The translations under genes were made by a program, and so were the position numbers. Source: Scortum barcoo (lineage: Eukaryota > Chordata > Actinopteri > Centrarchiformes > Terapontidae). From it: a stretch of DNA of 64,000 nucleotides. Location of the stretch: the NCBI GenBank assembly GCA_023238725.1, contig CM041552.1, positions 13,989,147 through 14,053,146 of the forward strand, written 5' to 3'. Below the pieces are notes generated by a model. It was given only the letters and a program-made list of their open reading frames with translations. It was not told where the DNA came from and ran no database searches. The number at the start of each line of letters is the position of its first letter. Position 1 is the stretch's first letter. Below, piece after piece: positions 30,001 to 38,062 of this stretch.

Positions 30001-33000
30001 AGAAAGACAGATAGAAAACCGACTGATAACTATATATTTTATCAATGTAAAGCACGTCTATGCAATACTGGCACAATGAAATACCACTATGTCTTTAACC
30101 GAATACCTCAATGGTGATATAATTTATAATATTTTAGGAAATACTATAGTAACTTTTAGAACATGTTTACTTACAAGAAAATTTTTAAGAGAATAAATCT
30201 TTGTTAGTGTGGATATAATGATCAAATTGGTAGAGGCATTCATTGTTAATTCTATTTCTCTAGCGCAGTCAAGTTATATCTGTCTTTGTGCTGTTGTAGC
30301 ACCTGAAATTCTCCTCTGTCTTGTCTTGTCTTATCTTATCTTATCTTAAGTAAGAATTTATATAATGTAATGATCATCCACTCTTGAGGTGTAGGAAAAA
30401 CACACTGTATATCAATATGTTTACTCATATCACAAATATACATTATATCAACATATATCACTAAGTCCTATTTAGAATAAGCAACTAAATTTGTTTCTCC
30501 TGATGAGTCAGGCAGCTCTGAGGCCAACTGAACATGTTTATGTGTGAAAGATGAATGGCACCTCGAAGACAGGCATATCGTGCTGGGCACTGCTGACACT
30601 GTGAGCGGTCAGTGAGGTCAGTGCGATTGCTTAGTGTCCCTGGTGGGCAGGCATTGGTCGGCGCGTTGGGTTTAGAGGAACCAGGGGGGCACACAAACCT
30701 ATCAATATTGAGGCAAATTGATTAAATAAAAGAGCAACATTTTCTAAGAGTTAGGTTACAGGAAAAATGACAAAAATCTATTTTTACAGAACGTTAAAGT
30801 CTCAGTGTTCCTTCAAATCACACATGCAGTTTCGTTGAGGATATCACTGAAGCATGCTTGACAGAAAATGTTTTCTTGAATCTAAGGAGGTTACTTACCC
30901 TTGCATGCAGTCCACATCAGGGGCTCTCAGAGCTACCTGTGTGCAGGCCTTCCCTGCATTGCACTCCCTACAATCAGCCAACTCATCCTGACCCTCTAAG
31001 GGATTTAAGGAGCCTGGTGGACAAGGAACAGGGTCACTTGTACCCTCAGGGCAGTAAAAACCAGCTGGGCATTTGAGACAGTCTTTCACACCTGGAGGGA
31101 AGAAATTACATGTTGCTGTCATGCCAAGATGAAAGTAAATTTAGAATACACTGTAGGTCTGCTTTATTAGGATATATATATATGTTAGATTCATTCAAAG
31201 TTATCAATTGGAGTTTATGAAATCTATCCTGAGTCTCTGCTCATGTAGCAGTAGTTAGATCTCCCTTTACAGCCATCCATTATTTTTCTATACTGGACTG
31301 AAAACTCCAGCTTGCCATCAACAGCTGTGTGTATATATATATATATATATATATTACTGCTATATTAGACGCTTTCTCTCTTTGCACTCTTGGCATCCAT
31401 CTGTTGCAATTTCTCATCAATATTCCTATTAATCATGGGAGTAAACCAAGACTTACATCTTCATATAATTCCTGAGTTTTACTATGATAGACTGCTATGG
31501 CACCATATTAATTTAAACTGAGCTGCTGAGGGACTGTGGGGATGTTCCCAAAAAGTAATTTAACTTGTAAATGAATGACAAGCCACAGTCTCATACCCAG
31601 CAAGCAGGAAACAATATCACTGACTGTGAATGTGAAATATAACCTGGATAAGTGGTGAGTATAAAACTAATAATAATATAGCACATAAACTCACTTATTG
31701 CTCCTTGATGAGGGGTGAAGGTACCTCGAGGACATATGACTTCTTCCAAGGTGCCAGCAGGACAGTATCTCCCTCGAGCACAGGGCAAGCCAGGTCCCAC
31801 TGAGCCTGTACACACACACACACACAGATATGCATGACATACAAAATGAAAATGCATCCTGCAGCAACTAACTCTAAAATCGATCTTCATTTCATGTTCT
31901 TTCTTCAAGTACAGCTGTTCTTACTTACTGTGACACATTTTTTTTTTTGTATTTCAGTATAGTCATGCATTAGTGCTAAGACTTACCTGCAGGACAGAAG
32001 CGTCCTTCTCTACATCTCTTGCAGGCTGCCCTACTTGTCTGACCCAGTTGTTGTTGTTCCCCCGCTGTACCAGCAGGGCAAGGTGACCCATGAGGGGTGG
32101 CGGTGCCCTCTTCACAGTAAAAGCCCTGTGGGCACAGGAACTGGGAGGTGGGTCTCCGCGAGCTGCCCTCCAGACAGTAAAACCCTAGAGAAAAGTATTT
32201 ATAGATAAGCTCATAATAACTGTTTTTCCTTAATGGGTTATCATATATAGTAAATATGTGCAAAATAATTCAGCTTAGTAAAATTGACCTATTTGGCTTG
32301 AGACACTGTAATTGGGTAGGTAAGTTATTAGGTATACATTCTGATATGACACATATTATAGTCTGTGGGGGTTAAACTGTAAGTATAACAATACTGAAGG
32401 TTTGGTTTCTATCGATACTCTACCAGCAGGACAGATTGTGCAGTCTCTTAGCCTCTGCAGACCTTCTTTAGGGCCGTAAGTCCCTGCTGGACAGGGTACA
32501 GCGACACCTCCCACACAGTAATGACCTGGGGTGAAGAAAAACATGTACAGATACATATTAGGCCTTTTTAAAGGAGGTAAGGAAGCTGTAGTACAAATAG
32601 CAGTGTGTGGTAATAAACACTAACCTACTGGACAGACCACACATGCCAACTCTTCCCTCGTGTCTTTGTATGTTCCCGGTCGACAGGTGATTGTTTGACC
32701 GAACCTGTGGACAGGCTGGCTCCAGCGGGGGGCCACAGCTCCCCCACACAACAAATGTGTATCATTACAGCTATGACAGTGAGTCTGTCCAGGTGTGGAA
32801 GACCAACCAGGAGGACATGGTAGTGGCTGTGACATCCCATGATCTGGACAGTAACTTCCTATGTTAGGCAGAGGACACATTTTGAATTATTGTTAGACCA
32901 TTTTAATTACAAATTTAACAGATTTAAGTCAAATGTACTCAACAGTATTGAGAGCAGATTAAATACGTTAAAGGTCTTTTACTTCTATACTACCTGCTGG

Positions 33001-34452
33001 ACACTGCAGACACTGAATAGTACACAGAGTGGAATAGAAACCTAGGCGACAGTCAGTACACACAGTATGATTTACGTTGGGCTCCTTGCCAGGCCCACAC
33101 TGTAAAAAATAAGAAGAAAATAGCAGCCAAGAGAAAAAGCATATAACTTTGACTAAATCCAAGTTTTAGGCAAAGTTTAGCAGTATCTATAATAACAAAC
33201 TAAAGGTTTTTGTCTCTCAGATACAACACATTCTTGGAACAGGGGTTTTGGAAATACACTAGTCTGCTGTGATCGTTACCTTAGTGGGAAATCCAGAGGT
33301 GCAGATAGAATCTACAGGGCAGGTCAGACACTGTAGGACCCCCTCAGGAGAATATTGTCCTGAGGGGCATAAAGAGAGCGTCCCATTGTGTGGATCACAT
33401 GAAAAACCTGCAGGACACAGCCTACAGTCCACTTTGTCCTCTGAACTGATCAGACCTGGAAAACACGGCTGGATCATACAGAAATGAGCAAAGTCATTAC
33501 AGTGATACTACCTATCACACATCAATGAGTGCAGTATTTGATGTATTTCAGATATAGACACACAAGATCCGGGAGAAAAGTTTGAAGTTAATATTTCTAA
33601 ATATTTCTCCGTGCAAACATGTTGAATGCACAAACATAGGTGTAATTAATTATTAATTGCTGCATTGCATTGCAGTAATTGCTGGAGTCCTAGTTAATGT
33701 TATCAGTTCCACCTGTGCTTTTCCTGGTATAACAATTATGTGTGTAAAAAGTCTATGGATCTGATTATTTGAATGCAAACACTATCCAGTGAGACATGCA
33801 AGGGCATGAAAAAATGGGAGCCACTGTGTTGCATAATATTTTCACCCACAGATGTCTCTTACCTTGCAGTCACCAATGCTGCTTTTCCCTGTGTAGAGGT
33901 TAAATGTTCCTGCTGGACATCTGTGAGGTGCAGATACATTGCCAGGACAACTATATAACAGGAATATATTAATTTATCATCTAAGTTACAGTCAATGAAT
34001 GTTTTATCTCATTTAATGATAAAAGATTACATATTATTCATCAAAGGAGTAAGAAATAATGTGTTTTGAAAATACAAAGATGAGGTCTCATCAGTGTACA
34101 TAATAAAAGAAGACCAGCAATTTCAAAGATGGTTAATGACTTACAAATGACCAGCGGGACATTCCAAACAAAGTTGATGAGAGACATATTTTCCTTCTGG
34201 ACACTGATAAGTGACTGTCTCATCACTGAGGGGGATGTCTGCACTCCCTTCAGATGATTCTTACATGTCAACAGTGATGTCAGGGAGGACATAGAAGGCT
34301 GTCATTAGTCAATATGGTGGTTTTGCTCATTATTTTGATTATTATTGATATACTGTGAAAAACATGTGTCAGTCATTGCTCTTACCTGAGGCAAGTCCAG
34401 ATTGTGTCTGCAGCAGAAAAATCCATGAAGCTGAAAAACAGAACAGGTGCAT
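1..34452 (-). CDS. Giant secreted cysteine-rich GCC2/GCC3 (ephrin-receptor-like) repeat protein, 3' part outside window
   Basis: Seventy-two coding exons were placed from GT-AG sites on the minus strand, running from a start codon at 34450-34452 to an exon at 113-281 that splices onward beyond base 1. Their summed length is about 11.28 kb, or about 3,760 residues. After a signal peptide the protein is almost entirely repeats: a GFYC block, then CxxGYYC, often TPxDGxxGGxCP, then GHYCPxGTxxPxPCPxGTY and a closing CxxCPxG, about 100 residues per super-repeat and roughly 35 copies. This is the Ephrin_rec_like/GCC2_GCC3 signature, otherwise found in a few copies per protein (for example Eph receptors, SVEP1 and ELAPOR families). 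No transmembrane, kinase, EGF or Sushi domain is visible in the part seen. Many exons are phase 1-1. All joins keep frame except within the exon at 5384-5576. Role inferred: large extracellular or matrix protein. I do not recognise an established gene symbol. Confidence 0.85.
113..1622 (-). CDS. Giant repeat gene, coding exons 68-72 (most 3' exons in window)
   Basis: Exons are 1402-1622, 1107-1253, 821-985, 491-642 and 113-281. They encode, in order, a TPSDG block with GHSCPAG, then GHFCPAGTALPQPCP, then a PCLQGYFC block with GHYCPAG, then the SCFACLAGHYC and PSGPCAAGFYC blocks, then GHYCPEGSALALPCP. For 821-985 the acceptor at base 985 is chosen over a nearer AG because it restores the expected GPCLQGYFC spacing. 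For 491-642 the acceptor at 642 supplies the closing CFACLAG, which an alternative AG at 603 would drop. Exon 113-281 ends in phase 1 with a good donor (GTACTC), so the gene continues left of the window. The introns are short. The intron at 1623-2709 is the longest here and shows no recognisable exon. Confidence 0.85.
2710..5015 (-). CDS. Giant repeat gene, coding exons 63-67
   Basis: Exons are 4836-5015, 4525-4716, 3825-3974, 3618-3721 and 2710-2912. Blocks seen are CLTCPAGQFC and PSGSCAPGFLC; GFYCDWGSS, CPAGFFCPSGTPVPVSCP and CTPGYYC; CPAGYYCPSG with EFPCPLGTV; MFCSQAGLSQPTGLC; and GHYCPTGTGFPLPCP with CPPGLFC. Phases run 1-1, 1-1, 1-1, 1-0 and 0-2, each matching its neighbour. Exon 2710-2912 has a long T-rich tract before its acceptor. 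The introns at 2913-3617 and 3975-4524 contain no further exon that I can support. Confidence 0.85.
5384..6080 (-). CDS. Giant repeat gene, coding exons 60-62, with a frameshift in exon 62
   Basis: Exons are 5977-6080 (CRSCSPGFYC), 5683-5862 (GFYCLERSKT, CPAGHYCSEGSSVPSPCP) and 5384-5576. The last begins in frame (WFQDLSGQREC, CPPGFHC, CPAGYICPR). It then leaves the repeat frame at the CCCCGGG run at 5457-5463, after which PLPCPKGTYSPSQG continues in another frame up to a normal donor. Its length of 193 nt is not a multiple of three, although both neighbours are phase 1. One extra base or two missing bases in the run would explain this. The splice sites are intact, so a sequencing or assembly indel, a polymorphism or a recent lesion are all possible. 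Confidence 0.8.
6466..8483 (-). CDS. Giant repeat gene, coding exons 55-59
   Basis: Exons are 8268-8483, 7439-7611, 7041-7143, 6795-6953 and 6466-6628. Exon 8268-8483 encodes GFYCPLGSAHPEPC, GYYCPKG and GHYCPLGTHLPLPCP. Exon 7439-7611 encodes CPPGHYC and EGYYCPEGQ; its donor is placed at GTT/GTGAGA (base 7439) because phase 0 is needed to join exon 7041-7143 (GSERQTVCLPGSYQ, CDTCPAGFSC). Exon 6795-6953 encodes GFYCPSGSANQHPCP and exon 6466-6628 encodes CAAGFVCVGGAS with CPPGFFCSVGT. The introns at 7612-8267 and 6081-6465 show nothing recognisable. Confidence 0.85.
9267..9400. repeat. Short degenerate tandem duplication, about 70-bp unit
   Basis: The 22-base segment starting GTGGAGCATGTATAATG at 9267 recurs with one mismatch at 9337 (GTGGCGCATGTATAATG). 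AATATGGTCT plus CGCCCGTGGCGC elements recur around 9318-9342 and 9365-9388. It lies in the 8484-10260 intron of the giant gene. No function is evident. Confidence 0.55.
9749..9905 (-). pseudogene. Decayed exon of the giant repeat gene
   Basis: The stretch has a usable-looking acceptor (TTCTGCAG before base 9905) and donor (GTAAAATA after base 9749), and starts with the family motif GFFCPGG in the expected phase 1. A TAG stop follows after nine codons. Family-like fragments then appear in the two other frames (DSPTPQ and YATETGA in one, CTICPA in the other), so at least two frame changes have occurred. Its length of 157 nt would also shift the downstream frame. The flanking exons at 10261-10479 and 8268-8483 are both phase 1 and join cleanly without it, so the gene survives its loss by skipping. 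Confidence 0.7.
10261..11025 (-). CDS. Giant repeat gene, coding exons 52-54
   Basis: Exons are 10909-11025 (CQCPPGHACPNGSNEPAIC, closing CNTCPPG), 10640-10801 (FYCMKGSSAPSPCP, CIPCPAGFFC, LTEPSGPC) and 10261-10479 (HFCSLGS, GDVCPMGYFCPQGSGSPKPC, CHPCPPGKYC). All three are symmetric phase 1-1 exons with standard splice sites. The upstream intron 11026-12135 contains no exon that I can support. Confidence 0.87.
12136..14580 (-). CDS. Giant repeat gene, coding exons 46-51
   Basis: Exons are 14460-14580 (CVKCPAGFYC, CPKGHYCPPG), 13965-14115 (FPCPAGAFSRQMG, CELCPPGRYC), 13615-13754 (GYLCIHGAVSA, EEGPTGGRCSAGSYCPQG), 13242-13388 (CQSCLPGHYC, CSPGFFCTEG), 12745-12867 (GDVCPAGHFCPKGSAKP) and 12136-12291 (CKACYPGSYC, CPPGWFCPPGS). 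Phases are 0-1, 1-2, 2-1, 1-1, 1-1 and 1-1, and all agree. The order of motifs within each super-repeat is preserved across the exon joins, which supports the model independently of the splice sites. Confidence 0.86.
15049..16878 (-). CDS. Giant repeat gene, coding exons 41-45
   Basis: Exons are 16725-16878 (CQPCLPGYYC, CWEGFFCLEGA), 16263-16362 (YYCSEGSEAPQQCPLG), 15851-16023 (FYCPGRSNG, ECPAGHYCPSGTW), 15386-15622 (SFCASPGKG, CGAGYYC, GDRCPEGHYCPQGS) and 15049-15236 (CPAGSYCPGREN, GNMCPPGSD, LPCLPGTYQ). Phases are 0-1, 1-2, 2-1, 1-1 and 1-0. The intron 16879-17602 upstream holds a purine-rich run near 16888-16955 and an AT-rich low-complexity stretch near 17105-17230. The intron 14581-15048 is featureless. 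Confidence 0.86.
17603..18917 (-). CDS. Giant repeat gene, coding exons 37-40
   Basis: Exons are 18773-18917 (ACREGTWSNSSG, CLGGFYC, LTKPSGPC), 18380-18591 (YYCLEGAITPTPTDG, GPCPEGYHCPAG, CEPCLPGWYC), 17925-18143 (GFYCPESTG, CRQCDGGHYC, CQEGYYCSHGN) and 17603-17709 (GPCPAGHYCPEA, LPCPRGTFSN). Exon 18773-18917 ends in phase 2 inside a G run. The single A at the start of exon 18380-18591 completes the Gly codon, giving GYYC. The intron at 18918-19541 shows no exon. Confidence 0.86.
19542..20836 (-). CDS. Giant repeat gene, coding exons 33-36
   Basis: Exons are 20687-20836 (PELCPAGTFSPVPG, CQPCTAGFYC, CSPG), 20436-20588 (YWCPPGQTV, LPCPAGHFCSLGN), 19927-20136 (YYCDLRLSN, CPKGHYCPAGTALP, CMPCAAGQYCP) and 19542-19646 (CHAGYWCREGASS, LCPPGQYCPSG). 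All are phase 1-1. The 280-nt intron between the last two is largely a pentanucleotide microsatellite. The upstream intron 20837-21673 holds no exon that I can support, and the exons on either side of it join to give GTYCVEGSG. Confidence 0.87.
19801..19919. repeat. (GAAGA)n pentanucleotide microsatellite
   Basis: About 24 near-perfect GAAGA/AGAGA units fill most of a short intron of the giant gene. They begin only a few bases past the donor of exon 19927-20136 on the minus strand, where they read as a TCTCT tract. The pentamer, with a period prime to three, remains open in frame and would read as SSLLF repeats if the intron were retained. Confidence 0.95.
21674..23952 (-). CDS. Giant repeat gene, coding exons 28-32
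   Basis: Exons are 23819-23952 (CSPCPAGHFC, CQAGFYCPGGD), 23195-23392 (GGLCPPAHYCPEGSTS, CSRCPAGYYCPER, CPPGFYCPDG), 22789-22938 (FPCPRGYYNP, CLPCPPGHYC), 21995-22174 (GWFCVSAAWN, GRCQVGFYCPLGSSEPLPC) and 21674-21790 (CSPGHYCVGGAI, PTDGETGSICPPGTYC). The acceptors of exons 28 and 30 were chosen over alternatives because only these preserve phase and the CPTGTYSN or CPDGTRH spacing. The introns 22175-22788 and 23393-23818 show nothing coding. Confidence 0.84.
24062..25626 (-). CDS. Giant repeat gene, coding exons 23-27
   Basis: Exons are 25425-25626 (GGVCPAGYICPRGTA, HPCPIGTWS, CPPGLYC), 24965-25105 (YYCSGGAMSSMPSDG, ICPVGHYCPMGS), 24677-24862 (CDDCPSGTYC, PCPAGHYCLGGG, LPCPPGTYSP), 24324-24395 (FFCDDWGLFEPTGPC) and 24062-24167 (DGNFSTGVGGACPKG, LPCPTGTYSN). 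Exon 24324-24395 is the shortest resolved repeat exon (72 nt). Exon 24062-24167 has two nearby AG acceptors; only the inner one keeps the frame open. The intron 25627-26222 is without recognisable features. Confidence 0.85.
26223..27214 (-). CDS. Giant repeat gene, coding exons 19-22
   Basis: Exons are 27066-27214 (TPADGPTGGLCPAGSYC, FPCPPGTFSN), 26804-26972 (FFCLGSNNTSPSG, CIPGFYCTGGSSS), 26551-26685 (CVECQGGRLC, CPPGHYCPPGSS) and 26223-26375 (GSYSDQ, CRPCEAAWFC, CNLGHYC). For 26804-26972 the obvious acceptor at GTTTAG gives an immediate stop. The acceptor 12 bases upstream (TCTGTCAG) restores CPPGFFC. Phases are 0-2, 2-0, 0-0 and 0-0. The intron 27215-27601 contains only a rejected mini-exon candidate. 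Confidence 0.85.
27602..28721 (-). CDS. Giant repeat gene, coding exons 15-18
   Basis: Exons are 28530-28721 (CSPCLQGHYC, CPPGFLCSQG, CPRGFYCPGGG), 28269-28406 (IPCPNGTYSE, CIQCPEGKYC), 27903-28085 (GVCPHGHYCPIGT, YPCQAGHFRN, CPSRHYC) and 27602-27796 (GFYCPEGTSTPRPCP, CSPCGGGQYC, CKERFYCREGA). All four are phase 0-0, unlike most of the gene, which marks a block with a different duplication history. Confidence 0.86.
29119..31091 (-). CDS. Giant repeat gene, coding exons 10-14
   Basis: Exons are 30899-31091 (CLKCPAGFYCPEGTS, PCPPGSLNPLEG, CRECNAGKAC), 30562-30698 (GFVCPPGSSKP, CPPGTLSN, CQQCPARYAC), 29754-29978 (FAGHYCPPGT, KCPVGTWSG, CQPCPQGWYC, SGHYCPEG), 29386-29527 (FPCPAGTYS, CLICPEGSFC) and 29119-29242 (CSACPAGYFC). 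Exon 30562-30698 uses a weak donor (GTGCCA), so its 3' limit is the least certain here. The intron 29979-30561 carries a short TTGTC/TTATC pentamer run near 30316-30350. The intron 31092-31694 carries a TA run near 31331-31355. Confidence 0.82.
31695..32858 (-). CDS. Giant repeat gene, coding exons 6-9
   Basis: Exons are 32625-32858 (SYCPDHGMSQPLPCPPG, CHSCNDTHLLC, TCRPGTYKD, CVVCPVG), 32424-32525 (HYCVGGVAVPCPAGTYG, CTICPAG), 31987-32184 (GFYCLEGSS, CPQGFYCEEGT, CPAGTAG, CREGRFCPAG) and 31695-31805 (LPCARGRYCPAGT, VICPRGTFT). All four are phase 1-1 with clear donors, and all use typical T-rich or TG-rich acceptor tracts. Confidence 0.87.
32994..34452 (-). CDS. Giant repeat gene, N-terminal coding exons 1-5 with signal peptide
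   Basis: Exon 1 coding part (34386-34452) starts at the ATG at 34450-34452 and gives MHLFCFSASWIFLLQ followed by TQSGLAS, a hydrophobic signal peptide of about 20-22 residues. It splices through a 138-nt intron to 34145-34247 (TYQCPEGKYVSHQLC, CPAGHF), then 33863-33950 (CPGNVSAPHRCPAGTFNLY), 33280-33468 (CRLCPAGFSC, LCPSGQYSPEG, CPVDSIC) and 32994-33099 (CGPGKEP, CTDCRLGFYS, CLQCPAG). Phases are 1, 1-2, 2-0, 0-0 and 0-1. The acceptor of exon 2 (CATCTGAAG) has a poor pyrimidine tract and is the weakest part of this model. No better upstream start was found before the divergent receptor gene. Confidence 0.78.
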
Positions 34453-35435
34453 TACTTTCCATGAGCCCATCATTACCGGATCTCTAATCGACTCCACACT
34501 GTTTCTCTTTTTTTGTGTGTATTTTCATTCAAGACTGTTTGGTCTGAGCCTACATGACTGATTGTTTAAAGGCATGAAAGTGAGAGGCCCTCAGTCACTG
34601 AAAGTGAAACAAGAGTATGAAATGTGATTCCCATGTGATTGCTCTAGCTGATAATGGTGTGCAATGACGTTCTGTAACTGTAACCTTCCACTTTCATTAT
34701 GCATGAGTATGTGCTAACGCTAACCTAGATATTGTCTCTGTTAGTGGATTACTTCAATTATTTATGTTGCTGGTGTAATTCATTTAGGGGTTAAGAAGAG
34801 AATAAAATATGCATAAGATGAAAAAAAAATAAAAATCGTTTTCCTGGAATCAACTAAATGAATCCAGACATCAACTTTGAATGTTTTATCACAAAAGACC
34901 TAGTTTGTTTTCAGTGGATGAGGATTAAAAGATAAATTATTCAAATTTAGTGGAAAATGAATGGCAGACACACCTTCTCTTTGAGCAGAGAAAACCGCAA
35001 CACTGCATCTGCAGATAAATGTGCAAACCACATCATGATGTGCTGCAACTTTGTATTTAAAGCCAGGTGCAAGGTTTATGCTTTGAACTATTAATGCACA
35101 AGTCAAATTATGTTAAAAAAAATATGTATTTGTTAGTGTGTTATTTGTGTGTCATCATGTTTGAGAACATGCTTTTTCCCTTTACAATTTCAACAGACAT
35201 TTTTCTTTGCAGGAAGTCAGGTGCAATCAATGGAAAGTTAAGAATTATTTTTACACAGCTCTGAATCCTGAAGCTATACCACCACTTCCTGTAACCCAAG
35301 GGTGGGAGCACACGTGTGGGTATTTCAGCAGGTTTTTTTTTTTTTTGCAGGTGCAGGCATCATCAGACTATGAGAGCACAAGATATTTGATTGCATGTAT
35401 TGAGGCAGCAGGAATCAGAGAACCAGGAAACAATA
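34453..35435. other. Intergenic region between two divergent start codons
   Basis: This 983-base gap separates the minus-strand start of the giant repeat gene from the plus-strand start of the Ig/ITIM receptor. It must hold both 5' UTRs and either two promoters or a shared bidirectional one. It is AT-rich. I see a TATTTAAA-like motif near 35053-35060 on the plus strand but no CpG-rich core, so I do not assign a promoter position. Confidence 0.5.
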
Positions 35436-37910
35436 ATGATGATCTCAGTCCATTTCACTTTTCTCTTTATTTGGGTGACACAAGGTAAAGTATATATACT
35501 CTTTGTCATTGGACTGGACTTAAACAGTTAAGTGTGCACTGGTCTATATGTGATTTTCTCTGTCTTTGATTCAAAATAATATTCTTTTCTGTAATGTAGA
35601 TAAAATGCTCTTTCTTTGCAGACTTCATGACCTGTGTTAATGCGAAGATGCCCGTTGATGTTGTGACTGTAGCCTTAGGAGACTCTCTTACATTAAACTG
35701 CACCTACAATTGCTCCATTGGATTTGTTCGTGGCTGTTGGAGTTTAGCTTCAGACGACTCTGGCTGTCACGGTAATAAAAACATTTGCGCAGTGTCTCTT
35801 CATCTGGCAAATGTATCCACAGAAGATCTCAAGAGAAACTACACTTGCTACACACAGCACATGGATGACACTCAGCTACCACAAAAAACGGAGCGCGTTG
35901 TTTTCCTGCAACTTCGGGGTAGACAAACATTATTATATGACAATCAATTGTTTTTGGTAATTCTTTAAGAGAGCAACAAGTAAACTAATGTGACGATTTG
36001 TTGTTTAGGTCAAGCAAGTGTCCCAAACTGGACAGTTAATCCAAAGACTGAAACTAAAAACGGTGAGGAAAAATTCAGTGAAATGTCTGATGAAAAATAT
36101 TCAATAATTGTAACTATGCATTACCTCCATTTACATGTGTTACCTTCTGCGTTTTACAGCAACTCTTCCTCCTAAGCCAAAAGATTCAAGTGGAGGTGAG
36201 AGAGCACTTTGAAACAATACACAATAAAAAGTCTATTAACCTAGATAATGCACCACTATATTTTATAGAAGTATGTGCATCTATATATAGAACTGAACAG
36301 TTTAAGTTGACTACTTACATACTACATAGTCTAAGTTAATACTCTTGTTTCCATGTTAACAGGAGAATTTACTGGCATAAAGGTTTTAGCAACAGTTACC
36401 GTTGCTGTGGCCATGGTGCTTGCAGCTTTGGCAATTTACCTGTGTCTGATCCGGAGCAGACATAACTGGAATTGTAAAGGTAAATACTACAATATGGATA
36501 AACTCTTGCAAAAAGAAACAGTTTCTGGAAAAAAAAAAAGAAAATTCTCACATTTTTGTCTCTGTATCATTGTCCAATATTTCAGGGGAGCATGATGTGT
36601 CCAGGTCAGGGTAAGCACTATTTTAAAATGATTGTTTGGGTTCATCTGTGTTCAATTACCTTGAAAAATCTATGATTTTGAAACATTTTTAAATAAATAA
36701 ATTTCTTTATCCATTACTGTTTCAGCTCACCACTAACCCCTCACGCGGTCCTTTCACCAGTAAAGGGTAAGCAGTATAAAATGGCGAAAAAGAAAAATAA
36801 AGCGCAAGAATTTAAGCTGCCCTGTGATTCATACCTGTCATATTCTGCAGGGCCACTGTCAGCACAGAGCGAAAGAGTGACTTTGAGGATTCCTACACCA
36901 GGTAAGATTATCTCTGGATCAGCAGTCTCACCACACTTATTTTCTAAGCGACAGAGCATCGCTGACAATACAAAGACTGACAGTTCACTATATATCCAAT
37001 CATTTCTTTGACCCAGATAATGAGAGTGATACTGAGGTGCCATATGCTGACATAATGATCACTGTCCGGGGCGTCAGCACACCGGAGCTCACTCAGGTCA
37101 GCTACCTGAGTCCTGGAGATCAAAAAGAGGTGAGGGACAAAACTTCAGAGTCAAAATCATTTTTATTTTACTGAATCCTAAAATCACAGGACAGCTTATT
37201 CTCCTCTTTTCTATGACAAATTATTTGAGGCTGTAGATCACGTTCATGAATACAAAGCTGGTGAATGCCCATATTATGGTTACCGCTTATAGTTTACTTA
37301 CTCCAAGGAGGCACAATGACTACCAATAATATATCAGCTTGGATGAATGACGAGTTACTTGGCTATGATTTATCTAGCGGAAGTAAGCAGGCACTGTGTA
37401 TTGTGAATATCAGCCACAGCAGGGTTGCCAAACACTTCTTAACACCTTTGAAGTTTATCTTTCTTGTTTATACACACATATATTTTGGTGAATTGTACAG
37501 ATAAACACAGAGTCAGCTCCAGATTTCACTTTTGGTTTACACACCTGCAGAATGCATGGCTAATATGTAAAGTTAACTACAAACTGTGTTGTATTCTAAA
37601 CCTAGACGGGTGCCCTGAAGAAATGTGTCACTTTTAAATACTCCACACAGGACGACCAGTTTGAGTCTTACTAGTGTCACAGATATTATTAATACTGATA
37701 AGCACAGATAGGGGGGGGGGCTGATGCCAATTCCCAGCAACATGCTCACAGGAGTTGTTCCCTGTGCTTCTCCTGCAGTGGTGGGGAGAGGACTCGAGGT
37801 CTCACCTGCAGGCCTCACGATCAGCTGACAGGCTGCACGTCCCCCCGCCCAGAGAGGTGAGCCGCAAGATGAGCACCAACTCCGAGTATGCGGTCATCAC
37901 GTACGCCTGA
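35436..37910 (+). CDS. Single-pass Ig-domain receptor with two ITIMs
   Basis: Ten coding exons give about 304 residues: 35436-35484, 35622-35918, 36009-36062, 36160-36195, 36363-36479, 36586-36610, 36726-36766, 36851-36901, 37017-37129 and 37779-37910. In order they encode a signal peptide (MMISVHFTFLFIWVTQ), one Ig-like domain (SLTLNCTY, GCW, YTCYT) with extra cysteines and several N-glycosylation sequons, a short stalk, a transmembrane helix (VLATVTVAVAMVLAALAIYL) and a cytoplasmic tail. The tail carries VPYADI and SEYAVI, both fitting the ITIM pattern, plus VSYLSP, which does not. ITIM tails recruit SH2 phosphatases such as SHP-1 and SHP-2, so an inhibitory leukocyte-type receptor is the likely role. 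The AATAAA at 38063-38068 fits the 3' end. Siglec/CD22-like and other paired-receptor families are candidates; none is certain. Confidence 0.85.
35622..35918 (+). CDS. Ig-like domain exon of the ITIM receptor
   Basis: A phase 1-1 exon of 297 nt that encodes one complete Ig-type fold, as is usual for Ig superfamily exons. The core cysteines are in LNCTY and YTCYT, and the strand-C tryptophan is in RGCWSL. Additional cysteines (TYNC, GCW, GCH and NIC) imply extra disulfides within the domain. The sequons NCT, NCS, NVS and NYT suggest heavy glycosylation. Confidence 0.85.
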
Positions 37911-38062
37911 GGGAAGATGAAAACCTACTGTCTGTTTTGTCATGTACATGCAAATACACCTTATCTGTCTTTTTTATGTATATTTCTCCTTTCTATATTT
38001 TCTGTGTACTTATATTGTTTTGTTGCGTGCTCTATGTATGTAACTAACCTGCATTTAAATCC

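Noticed and set aside
1..34452. Several separate genes, a bacterial or protist surface protein array, or a pseudogene
   Set aside because: Vertebrate-type introns, phase continuity across all joins and only two local lesions favour one functional multi-exon gene.
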